Shown: positions 9,339-17,029 of the stretch, one piece after another
Layout: every line of letters starts with the position of its first letter
Numbering within the stretch: the stretch's first letter is position 1
NCBI GenBank assembly: GCA_016711705.1
Contig: JADJSK010000014.1
Location: 186,001-250,000 of the forward strand
Direction: 5' to 3'
Source of the DNA: Candidatus Brachybacter algidus
Lineage (GTDB): Bacteria > Bacteroidota > Bacteroidia > Chitinophagales > Saprospiraceae
DNA length: 64,000 nucleotides
Notes under the pieces: model-generated
The model's database searches: none
The model's input: only the letters and a program-made list of their open reading frames with translations
What the model was told of the DNA's origin: nothing
Program-made: the position numbers and the translations under genes

Positions 9339-10040
9339 TTACATGCCAATTGGAAAAGTACCCGGTGATGGAGGTGGGCCTAGGCCGCCATGATTTTTGC
9401 CACCATTGGTTGGCTCCAGGAACAATGTTGCCTCAGGCTTTTTATCTTCCTTTGTTTGTGCTGATCTCTCAATTGCGTCAGCAGTCATTTTTGGTATGCT
9501 GGGATAGCAAACATCACTACTGGACGTCCAAGGGTTATAGTCGATCCATTTATCTTTCGCTTTGTCCCAATATGCAGGAACCATTGCCAAAGAATGTTTA
9601 TTACGATAAGTACTATCCAAATTATCAAGGCCATCTCCCTCATTTCGTCCTATTCTAAGATCACCCGGATATTTGATAAAATAATATCGAATACCTAATT
9701 CAATATTGTCAGCACATTTATTTAGGCATCTTTTGGACTCCATCATATAGACCAAAGCTTTTATTTTTTCCAGATCAAATACGACATGCAATGCGTCCTC
9801 TTTGTCCGTAAGTATTCCGGTCGTATCATATATGTGAGCTTTGCCTTTATCCTTGGCATATGCTTCAGACATTTTTTGGATGATGGCAGCGGTCAATGTA
9901 GAATTAATATCGTCTGCGCTATATTCTCGGCAAAGCTGTTCCCTGCAATTGTTATCGTCAGGCTTATCTTGAAATGGATTAAACCAATACATTATTGCAG
10001 TAGCAAGTAGAAAGCCGAAAATAAAAGATACGATCTTCAT
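9339..10040 (-). CDS. Exported or membrane-anchored protein of unknown function
   Basis: 233 residues. The N-terminus (MKIVSFIFGFLLATAIMYWFNPF) is a signal anchor or signal peptide. The rest is soluble, with four Cys in the first half (C-R-E-Q-L-C near 32-37 and C-L-N-K-C near 104-108), suggesting disulfides in the periplasm. The C-terminus is Gly/Pro-rich (NGGKNHGGLGPPPSPGTFP), which looks like a flexible tail. First gene of the four-gene operon with the membrane protein and the two-component pair, so it may supply or modify their signal. No family recognised. Confidence 0.75.
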   Translation of the reverse strand: MKIVSFIFGFLLATAIMYWFNPFQDKPDDNNCREQLCREYSADDINSTLTAAIIQKMSEAYAKDKGKAHIYDTTGILTDKEDALHVVFDLEKIKALVYMMESKRCLNKCADNIELGIRYYFIKYPGDLRIGRNEGDGLDNLDSTYRNKHSLAMVPAYWDKAKDKWIDYNPWTSSSDVCYPSIPKMTADAIERSAQTKEDKKPEATLFLEPTNGGKNHGGLGPPPSPGTFPIGM

Positions 10041-10361
10041 GATGTTTATATTTAATCTTTAATAAATTTTGCTAAATGTACCGCTATTTCTTCTGCGCTC
10101 CCTCCGTTAATTAACGGTAATTATATAGTTAATTATCTGTTTTCTTTAGTCAAATACCCATTGCTATTCAGTCCCACACCAACGCATATTTGTATGGTAA
10201 TCGATCTAATGTTTAATGCGTCTTTAATCCTCCATCACTTTCTAATAAACTGAATTGATAAATTCAAAAATACAGAAAATATTGTGGATTGGATATACTC
10301 ATTTCTATTATCAAGTATTGATTAAAATTTATTTCTATAACTGTTATTTAAACATGTCCAT
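10041..10361. other. Divergent intergenic region
   Basis: A 321-bp AT-rich gap between divergent genes, where both promoters should lie. It contains a small palindromic stretch (CCGTTAATTAACGG near 10104-10117). No confident promoter boxes, RNA gene or coding potential were seen. Confidence 0.5.
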
Positions 10362-11369
10362 ATGAATGCGCTAATGAAAATTGAAACTTTGCCTTGCCAC
10401 AAGTTAAGAAATCCCATTGGAGAAAATATCCCTATTTATAGGATGCAGTTGGGGTTTTCTATTGGAAATAAAACTAAGAACAAAACAAAAGGGTCCATAT
10501 TTGTACTTTTTAATGCGGGAGATAAACCATTTTATCTGGAGAGAAAAATTAGCGAACTTGAAATTGGTCAAACATATTATTTTGATTTTCTTTCCTATAA
10601 AGTGAAGGAAATTAAGGATATACAATTCTTAAAATTAGCCATGACAGGCAATGGCAGTATTTGTTTTTCAAAGATTGAATTATTGATCAATGGTATAAGG
10701 AAGCCAATTTTTTCAAAAATATACGGAGCAAATGGACATTGTATTGATATAGATTCCGGAATTAATCGAAATGAATTAATCATAACCGGACCGGAACTAA
10801 GGCTCTCTGCGAATTGGAAGGAATTAATTATTTCAAATAAGATCTGGTTGCCAATTAAGTCAATTTCAAAAGAGATGATCGTCAGTCTTGTTGAATCAGC
10901 TGTTGGCAATCAACTACATTACATGTCCGGGTTTTCAAGAAATACCAATGGTATGATAGATACATTCCGAAGCCCTGCAATTGAAGTCAAATTTGTAAAC
11001 TCAAAAACACTGCACTTTGAACTAGATCTTCAAAAAAGATTTACAATAGGGGGAGGTACTAACGATGTGCACTTCGATCTCCAATTCGCTTGTAAAGAAG
11101 GCATCATTCGAACTACTTTAAATAACCTGGTCATTAATAATAAATTTGAAACCGACATCCAGGAATTAATAAGAGCAAGAATACCTGTTCTTATTGAAGA
11201 ATTATTTGGTAAAATGCCTTCAAAAGGTATGGAAGAAGGCCATCATATGAGTGGCTTAGTAAGTGATTGGCTCGCTTATGCCATTAATATTTCAACGGAT
11301 GAAATGGATCTGCCACAGAGCTGTAATTTAATTAATGTCACTAGTGATTGTGAAGTATTAGTGCATTGA
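10362..11369 (+). CDS. Protein of unknown function, possible N-terminal beta-sandwich domain
   Basis: 335 residues, no signal peptide and no membrane segment. Residues ~20-125 alternate short strands (YRMQLGFSIG ... GSIFVLFNAGDKPFYLER ... IGQTYYFDF ... IQFLKLAMTGNGSICFSKIELLINGI), a layout reminiscent of PLAT/LH2-like beta-sandwiches, but this is only a resemblance. The second half has mixed helices and strands, including DLQKRFTIGGGTNDVHFDLQFACKEGIIRTTLNNLVINN. It is monocistronic, reads toward the convergent aminopeptidase gene, and is followed by a palindromic element and a terminator. Confidence 0.7.
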   Translation: MNALMKIETLPCHKLRNPIGENIPIYRMQLGFSIGNKTKNKTKGSIFVLFNAGDKPFYLERKISELEIGQTYYFDFLSYKVKEIKDIQFLKLAMTGNGSICFSKIELLINGIRKPIFSKIYGANGHCIDIDSGINRNELIITGPELRLSANWKELIISNKIWLPIKSISKEMIVSLVESAVGNQLHYMSGFSRNTNGMIDTFRSPAIEVKFVNSKTLHFELDLQKRFTIGGGTNDVHFDLQFACKEGIIRTTLNNLVINNKFETDIQELIRARIPVLIEELFGKMPSKGMEEGHHMSGLVSDWLAYAINISTDEMDLPQSCNLINVTSDCEVLVH

Positions 11370-11377
11370 TAATATAC

Positions 11378-11551
11378 TTAAGTTTCGGTAGTCAAAGATT
11401 CATTTTTTTTTCTATTCAACTTATTAAAGAAAAAATATGAATCAATTGAATAAGCTCCCCGCCGTCACTTTCGCTAGTCGGGCAAGCATCTAACATCTAA
11501 TCCCGCAGCTGCGGGACCATCTACCTATATTTCTTAACTACCGAAACTTAA
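11378..11551. mobile_element. MITE-like element with 15-bp terminal inverted repeats
   Basis: The 15-mer TTAAGTTTCGGTAGT at 11378-11392 is repeated exactly in inverse at 11537-11551, bounding 174 bp without coding potential. Inside are a second A/T-rich inverted pair (GATTCAT... at about 11397 and ...ATGAATC near 11433), one copy of the 29-bp CCCGCCGTC... repeat (11458-11486), and a 15-bp palindrome, TCCCGCAGCTGCGGGA-like, near 11500-11516. It lies 9 bp after the stop of the preceding gene. Confidence 0.55.
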
Positions 11552-11620
11552 TTTTTATACTTTATTCAAGTTTATTTATTCAAAATTATTTAAGCAACGA
11601 AAACCTAGTATTATATAATA

Positions 11621-11662
11621 AAAAAAACTCCTTTTTGTAGTAACGAAAAAGGAGTTTTTTTT
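11621..11662. terminator. Bidirectional rho-independent terminator
   Basis: Arms AAAAAAACTCCTTTTT (11621-11636) and AAAAAGGAGTTTTTTT (11646-11661) form a perfect stem with a 9-nt loop and end in T tracts on both strands. It lies between convergent genes ending at 11369 (+) and 11679 (-). Confidence 0.9.
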
Positions 11663-11678
11663 ATAACCAATATAAAAC

Positions 11679-14348
11679 CTATTGCTTAATTATCATATTA
11701 TTAAATGCATTCTGCAATTGCTCATTCGTTTCATTTTTCTTGAAATTCTCTACCACAGCATTAGACTTGCTTACCATCTCTTTACTTTCGGATTCTGAAA
11801 ATTCTTTATTCTCCTTTGAAGATGAAGCAATGTCAAATATTGCTTTAGAAATAGCAAATTTCTTCCATTGTGATATTGACTCATTTTGCGCCAATATCTG
11901 AAGTTTCTCAAAGCCGCTTACCAATGTTGCTTTATCAGAACTTAATAACAATTCTGTATATGTTCCAAATAAACCAAATGCTTCGAATCCTTCTACATCA
12001 TCAAGCTTACCTTCTATTAGTGTTAAAGCTTTCGGGTCGCCATTAGCCATATAAATCGCAGATATTGCATTTGTCATCACGCTGCTTTCTTCTTTTTCAT
12101 ATTTAGCCACTAAAGGTCCTGCTTTCTCTTTATTCATTCTGTTCAAACCAGTTAATGCAGAAGCCAAAACGGAATAACTAACTTCGTCATTTATATTCTT
12201 GATGAACACAGCTTCGTATTCCGGCTGAGGATTTTCAGTCAATAACTCAAGTGCATTTGCACGGACACCCGGATCTTTATCTGAACTAGCTAATTCTATA
12301 ACTTTCGATTTAAATGCTGGATAAGCTGATAAGTCCACCTGGCTTAGTGCTTTAGATCTCATCACAGGGGATTTGTCAGAAAGGAAGCCCAGTATGATAG
12401 CATCAACTTCCGGAGTGAGTTCTGATTTAATTTTATCCAGCGCGATGATCCTGTCATTCAAAGTTTTGTTGTGTGTAGCCTGGTAGATAAATGCCTCTTT
12501 TGGCTTATCATATTTAATTTTTCCAAGAATTACATTATCTGCATCGAAGATTATATTCAACGGTTTTGATGGAACATCAAATTCAAATGTCTGTGTTCTT
12601 TTATTTACAAAAATTGATTTCCTGATTGGATTGTTATTTCCAGCCAAATAAATATCAACATTCACTGGCAATTGGAATATATGTTGCTGCTGCGGACCGC
12701 TTTGAGTTTGGTCAACAGAGAGAAAGATTTTATTTCCTGCAGCATTTACACTATCCTTTACAACCAATTCTGGTTGGCCACTACCAAAGTACCATTGATT
12801 GAAGAACCAATTCAAATCCTGACCCGAAACTTCTTCCATGGCAAGTCTTAGCTGGGCTGCTTCTACTGCTGTATATGCATTTTTCGTCAAATAAAGATTT
12901 AGCCCTCTAAAGAAAACATCGTCTCCAAGATAATTCCTCATCATATGAAGGACCAATCCTCCTTTATTATACGAATGTGCGTCGAACATATCTTCTCTAT
13001 TATCATATGAATAATTGATTAGATCATGCATATTGCCTCTGGTAGAAGCCATATAACCAGCCAGTTCATTCAATCTGTGATAATCTGCAGCCTCACGACC
13101 GTTTTTATGTTCCTCCCATAGGTATTCACTGTAATTGGCGAAACCTTCGTTCAAAGTAAGATTTGACCAGCTTTCACATGTCACATAGTCTCCAAACCAA
13201 TGGTGGAACATTTCGTGTGCTACAATACCTTCATTGTCACCATCCAATAATTCACGACTAGTTTTCTGACAAAATTCACCAAAAACTACAGCAGTTGTAT
13301 TTTCCATAGCGCCAGACACATAGTCTCTTACAATCACTTGTGAGAATGTCGGCCATGGATATTTGACACCCAAAAGATCTGAAAAGAAAGTCAACATTTC
13401 AGGCGTGTTACTATAAATTGCCTTTGCATCCTTTTCGTATTTAGGTTCAACATAGTATTTCAGAGGAATGTCTCTCCATTTATCATTCACCACTGCAAAT
13501 TCGCCAATAGCCATCATGAACAGGTATGGTGCATGTGGCTGTGTCATTTTATAATGATCTGTTCGGGTACCATTTGCATTTTTTTTAGAATCGAGCATTG
13601 TTCCATTAGAGAGTGTTTTGAAATTGTCACCAACTGTGATATACATCTCCTGAGTACATCTCTGATTCGGTACATCAATAGTTGGAAACCATTTGCTGTT
13701 GCTTTGTGTCTCACCTTGTGTCCAGATTTGGCGAGGCTTATTTTTGTCTTTTCCGTCAGGGTTTATAAAATATAGACCTTTGTCCGAAGTTATGGCTGCA
13801 CTACCACCAACTTTTAGGTCATCAGGTTTAGCGACGTATTCAATCTTCACTTTTGTGGCTTTTCCGACAGGTATTTCTGCTCCAAGATCTATATCAAGTT
13901 TTGCATTATCATATTTATAGGTGAGCTTTTTACCATCACCATTAACGATTGATTTTATATCAAAACCTTTAGCGTCAAGGACTAATCTATTTCTCTTTTT
14001 TCCAACAGGACTTGCAGTGATTTCTGCCGTGCCAAGACAATGTTTTTTATCCCAATCGAAGCTCACCCACAGTTTGGTGTCTATTAGGTCAAATAATGTT
14101 GCTTCAGTAGCTTGGTAGGAAGGCAAAGTATCAGGTAATACAATATTGTTTGGAACATTGAAGGCATCATATTCTTCATCTTCATTATAATCATATCCGG
14201 AATCCACATCTTCCATTCCCTCTTCAGAATCAACCGCAGGTGCTATAGGTGCGACTGCAACTACAGGAGGGGTTGATGGCGCTTTGGATGTATTACAGGC
14301 AGCTAAGGATGTGCATGCCATTAGGCAAATTAATAGTAATTTATTCAC
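11679..14348 (-). CDS. M1 family zinc aminopeptidase lipoprotein
   Basis: 889 residues. The N-terminus is a lipoprotein signal (LLLICLMACTSLAAC, lipobox LAAC), so it is anchored to the cell envelope. The catalytic domain has the GAMEN substrate motif near residue 346 and the zinc site H378-E-M-F-H382 with E401, exactly the M1 HEXXH-x18-E spacing. After about residue 560 an all-helical region resembles the HEAT-like C-terminal domain of M1 peptidases (FLSDKSPVMRSKALSQVDLS ... SDKDPGVRANALELL). It should trim N-terminal residues from peptides outside the inner membrane, for peptide nutrition. It is followed 64 bp upstream by dapD on the same strand; co-transcription is possible but not shown. 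Confidence 0.95.
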   Translation of the reverse strand: MNKLLLICLMACTSLAACNTSKAPSTPPVVAVAPIAPAVDSEEGMEDVDSGYDYNEDEEYDAFNVPNNIVLPDTLPSYQATEATLFDLIDTKLWVSFDWDKKHCLGTAEITASPVGKKRNRLVLDAKGFDIKSIVNGDGKKLTYKYDNAKLDIDLGAEIPVGKATKVKIEYVAKPDDLKVGGSAAITSDKGLYFINPDGKDKNKPRQIWTQGETQSNSKWFPTIDVPNQRCTQEMYITVGDNFKTLSNGTMLDSKKNANGTRTDHYKMTQPHAPYLFMMAIGEFAVVNDKWRDIPLKYYVEPKYEKDAKAIYSNTPEMLTFFSDLLGVKYPWPTFSQVIVRDYVSGAMENTTAVVFGEFCQKTSRELLDGDNEGIVAHEMFHHWFGDYVTCESWSNLTLNEGFANYSEYLWEEHKNGREAADYHRLNELAGYMASTRGNMHDLINYSYDNREDMFDAHSYNKGGLVLHMMRNYLGDDVFFRGLNLYLTKNAYTAVEAAQLRLAMEEVSGQDLNWFFNQWYFGSGQPELVVKDSVNAAGNKIFLSVDQTQSGPQQQHIFQLPVNVDIYLAGNNNPIRKSIFVNKRTQTFEFDVPSKPLNIIFDADNVILGKIKYDKPKEAFIYQATHNKTLNDRIIALDKIKSELTPEVDAIILGFLSDKSPVMRSKALSQVDLSAYPAFKSKVIELASSDKDPGVRANALELLTENPQPEYEAVFIKNINDEVSYSVLASALTGLNRMNKEKAGPLVAKYEKEESSVMTNAISAIYMANGDPKALTLIEGKLDDVEGFEAFGLFGTYTELLLSSDKATLVSGFEKLQILAQNESISQWKKFAISKAIFDIASSSKENKEFSESESKEMVSKSNAVVENFKKNETNEQLQNAFNNMIIKQ

Positions 14349-14412
14349 TGAATTTATTTTAATTTAAAGTAAAATCTAAGATATATAGAACGCTCTTCGA
14401 GCAATAACGTTT

Positions 14413-15234
14413 TTAACCCGCTACATTGTATTCACGTAAAGCGCTATTAAGGCTGGTTTTTTTATCTGTACTTTCCTTTCTTTGACCGATGATCAGTGCA
14501 CAGGGCACCTGATATTCGCCAGATGGAAATTGTTTAGTATAAGATCCGGGAATAACTACAGATCTTGGTGGAACATAGCCCTTTATCCTTTTCTCTTCAG
14601 GCCCTGTCACGTCTATGATGTAAGTGCTCTGAGTTAATACAACATTTGCACCAAGGACTGCCTCTCTGCCTACTCTTACACCTTCTACCACAATACATCG
14701 TGAACCAATAAATGCATCGTCTTCTATGATAACGGGACTTGCCTGAACAGGCTCCAATACACCTCCAATGCCTACTCCGCCGCTCAAGTGTACATTGCGT
14801 CCGATTTGTGCGCAAGAACCAACTGTCGCCCAGGTATCTACCATGGTTCCAGAACCAACATAAGCCCCAATATTTACATAAGAGGGCATCATAATAACGC
14901 CACTTTCCAGGAATGCTCCATATCTTGCTACTGCATGTGGCACAGCGCGTACACCTTGTGCTGCATAGTCCTTTTTTAAAGCCATTTTATCATGCCATTC
15001 AAAAGGTCCAACTGTAATGGTCTCCATTTGTTGGATTGGAAAATATAGAATAACCGCTTTTTTGATCCATTCATTGACTTGCCAGTCATCACCGATTGGC
15101 TCTGCAACTCGCATGGTACCTTTGTCCAAATGTTCTATTACAGTTCTGATAGTTTGCTTTACCTCTTCTTGCGCCAACATGGATCTATCTTCCCAGGCTG
15201 CTTCTATAATCGATCTTAATTCGTTCAATTTCAA
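14413..15234 (-). CDS. dapD: 2,3,4,5-tetrahydropyridine-2,6-dicarboxylate N-succinyltransferase
   Basis: 273 residues, the usual DapD length. The N-terminal helical domain is followed by a left-handed beta-helix made of hexapeptide repeats (VIMMPSYVNIGAYVGSGTMVDTWATVGSCAQIGRN in register) with GGVLEP and EDDAFIGSRCIVVEGVRVG. It transfers succinyl from succinyl-CoA to tetrahydrodipicolinate in lysine and diaminopimelate synthesis, in the cytoplasm. No other dap gene is nearby. It lies upstream of the M1 aminopeptidase on the same strand. Confidence 0.96.
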   Translation of the reverse strand: MKLNELRSIIEAAWEDRSMLAQEEVKQTIRTVIEHLDKGTMRVAEPIGDDWQVNEWIKKAVILYFPIQQMETITVGPFEWHDKMALKKDYAAQGVRAVPHAVARYGAFLESGVIMMPSYVNIGAYVGSGTMVDTWATVGSCAQIGRNVHLSGGVGIGGVLEPVQASPVIIEDDAFIGSRCIVVEGVRVGREAVLGANVVLTQSTYIIDVTGPEEKRIKGYVPPRSVVIPGSYTKQFPSGEYQVPCALIIGQRKESTDKKTSLNSALREYNVAG

Positions 15235-15350
15235 TTGTTTTATGCCGCGAAGATAAGTCTTTGAATATAAATAAAAAATTAGTTGTCCGAATGAAGTTTT
15301 AATGCTGTTAAATGAGTCGAAAAAGACGATGAAAAAGTATAATTCTATAA

Positions 15351-15516
15351 TAGTAGATAGTATTAGAGTATGACAGTATTAGAGTATTAGAGTGCAATAG
15401 GATGATTGCGGGGAAAAGGCTTGCCCTTGCCCTTTTACATTGTTTAACTCTAATACTATTTAACTATTTTACTGGTCAACTATTTTACTGCCATACTGGT
15501 TAACTCTAATAACTAT
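15351..15516. repeat. Short-period degenerate repeats next to a stop codon
   Basis: Two patches of near-tandem short repeats: TATTAGAGTA-like units at about 15355-15400 and, inverted, TAACTATTTTACTG / ACTCTAATA-like units at about 15446-15516. The second patch abuts the stop codon of the minus-strand gene at 15517. The two patches are partly complementary and could pair. Confidence 0.6.
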
Positions 15517-16401
15517 TTAACTAATAACAACTGACGTCATCGTCAGAGATCCCATAACCGCTTCATCATTAAAAAAGGCAGTGTTTTCATCTTTTTCCTG
15601 AAGAGCAAGTGCATATAATAAGGGTAAGTAATGGTCCGGAATTGGAATTGCAAGGTTAAAAGCTTTCCCTTGTTTTTCATAATTGATCAGAGGCAGATGA
15701 TCCTTATTTACAATGAATTCTTTCATTGCATCATTTGCTTCGGTGGCCCAGTCGTATGCATAATTAGCTTCATTCATTTTGTCCCATGCAACCATGCCTA
15801 GATTGTGGACCATGTTGCCAGATCCTATTATGAGAATACCTTTTCTGCGCAAGGCATTTAACTGTTTTGCTAAGTTATAGTGATATTCTGCAGGCTTGGT
15901 ATAATTTATACTCATCTGTATAACGGGAATGTCAGCATCAGGATATAAATGCTTCACTACGGACCATGCACCATGATCGAGACCCCATTTTTCATCAAGA
16001 CCGATTGTGGTTGATGTAATTGCTGTTTTAATTTCGTTTGCAATCTCAGGGCTGCCCTTAGCTGGATATTGCACATCAAATAATGCTTTTGGAAAGCCAC
16101 CAAAATCATGAATAGTGCATGGATGAGGCATAGCAGTAACCCACGTACCATTGGTCTCCCAGTGCGCCGAAATGCACAAAATTGCTTTCGGACGTTCTAT
16201 TTTACTCCCAATGTTGTTCCATGTTTTGGTGAAATTATTCTCTTCTATGGCATTCATAGGACTTCCATGACCAAAGAAATAAACCGGCGTTCGGTCAGAT
16301 GGGTTAAGTCCTTCTCCAAATTTTCGTAAAGCATCAATCTGGCTGACGATGCCGGCTGTTGATAATAATCCCATGCTTTTTATAAAGTTTTTTCTGTTCA
16401 A
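15517..16401 (-). CDS. DODA-type extradiol aromatic ring-opening dioxygenase (YgiD/LigB-like)
   Basis: 294 residues. The LigB fold is recognisable by PVYFFGHGSPMNAIEEN, AILCISAHWET, HDFGGFPKALFDVQYPAKGSPEIA, GLDHGAWSVVKHLYPDADIPVIQMS and GILIIGSGNMVHNLG, which carry the metal-binding His residues of this zinc/iron dioxygenase family (4,5-DOPA extradiol dioxygenase type). The N-terminus (MNRKNFIKSMGLLSTAGIVS) resembles a degenerate Tat-like or substrate-protein leader, unusual for YgiD and perhaps meaning export. The real substrate is not deducible. Single gene with no pathway neighbours. Confidence 0.9.
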   Translation of the reverse strand: MNRKNFIKSMGLLSTAGIVSQIDALRKFGEGLNPSDRTPVYFFGHGSPMNAIEENNFTKTWNNIGSKIERPKAILCISAHWETNGTWVTAMPHPCTIHDFGGFPKALFDVQYPAKGSPEIANEIKTAITSTTIGLDEKWGLDHGAWSVVKHLYPDADIPVIQMSINYTKPAEYHYNLAKQLNALRRKGILIIGSGNMVHNLGMVAWDKMNEANYAYDWATEANDAMKEFIVNKDHLPLINYEKQGKAFNLAIPIPDHYLPLLYALALQEKDENTAFFNDEAVMGSLTMTSVVIS

Positions 16402-16509
16402 AATATATCAGCAATTTTATCTCACAGAGAACAGTAAGTTATGTGGAAATGTTGATAATTACGAGCTTAAAGCCTCATTAGATAATATAGATTAATTAAA
16501 GCTTCGAAA

Positions 16510-16575
16510 GGTCACGAGTTAAAAACTCGTGCCAGCGTTGGAGGTCACGCGTTTAAACCTCGCGCCAGCGTTGGG
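16510..16575. repeat. Tandem pair of GGTCACGAGTT hairpin repeats
   Basis: Two ~33-bp units: GGTCACGAGTTAAAAACTCG... at 16510-16541 and GGTCACGCGTTTAAACCTCG... at 16543-16575, both ending in GCCAGCGTTGG. Each unit can fold on itself (CGAGTT-AAA-AACTCG). A third close copy is at 39604-39630, so this is a dispersed family. Confidence 0.8.
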
Positions 16576-16590
16576 GACATAATTTCCATA

Positions 16591-16634
16591 AAGGTTCTGT
16601 AGGGACAGGTCGCGACCTGTCCCTACAGAACCTT
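16591..16634. repeat. 44-bp perfect palindrome
   Basis: Left arm AAGGTTCTGTAGGGACAGGT + CG (16591-16612) is the exact reverse complement of 16613-16634; pairing continues outside with small bulges (TTCCA / TGGAA). There is no loop, so cruciform extrusion or a very strong hairpin RNA is expected. It shares the GGTCGCGACC core with the terminator at 7201-7220. It may act as a transcription terminator between 16401 and 17030, but there is no T tract. Confidence 0.85.
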
Positions 16635-17029
16635 TTGGAAATTCATGGTAAATGCCAGAAAAATTAACAAGAAAAATAATATGGAATTTGCAATTATTCC
16701 AAATGTTTAATTTTTTTTAAAAATCATATTTGAAACATTTCCAACATAATAAATTAGCGTTCCATTTCATTTATATTAGCGTAAAGATTTCGCTATTCAC
16801 TATTCCTTGTCTAAGCCATTTCATGCCTTTACATTTTATATTTGTTCATGAAAAAAGCAAAATGAATTTTGCACACACACGAACTCTCACAGTCCCGAGA
16901 GGCACGATTCGGGATAGGTTAACCTAAGCTCAGCCTTCCACAATAAAGTGATGTAAAATACTACGCTATACTCAACTCAGAACTGGCAATTCTGTCGGCT
17001 CTCATTATTCGCTATTCATTATTCACTAC

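Larger units (their letters stand above)
16402..17029. other. Repeat-rich intergenic region without genes
   Basis: 628 bp without convincing coding sequence. It holds the tandem hairpin repeat (16510-16575), a 44-bp perfect palindrome (16591-16634), and at 16788-16829 a diverged copy of the sbcC 3' end including its last codons. Short ORFs here have no start context or family signal. Confidence 0.7.

Noticed and set aside
16730..16927. Plus-strand frame of 65 residues
   Set aside because: Lies in repeat-derived sequence; no family motif and poor composition.
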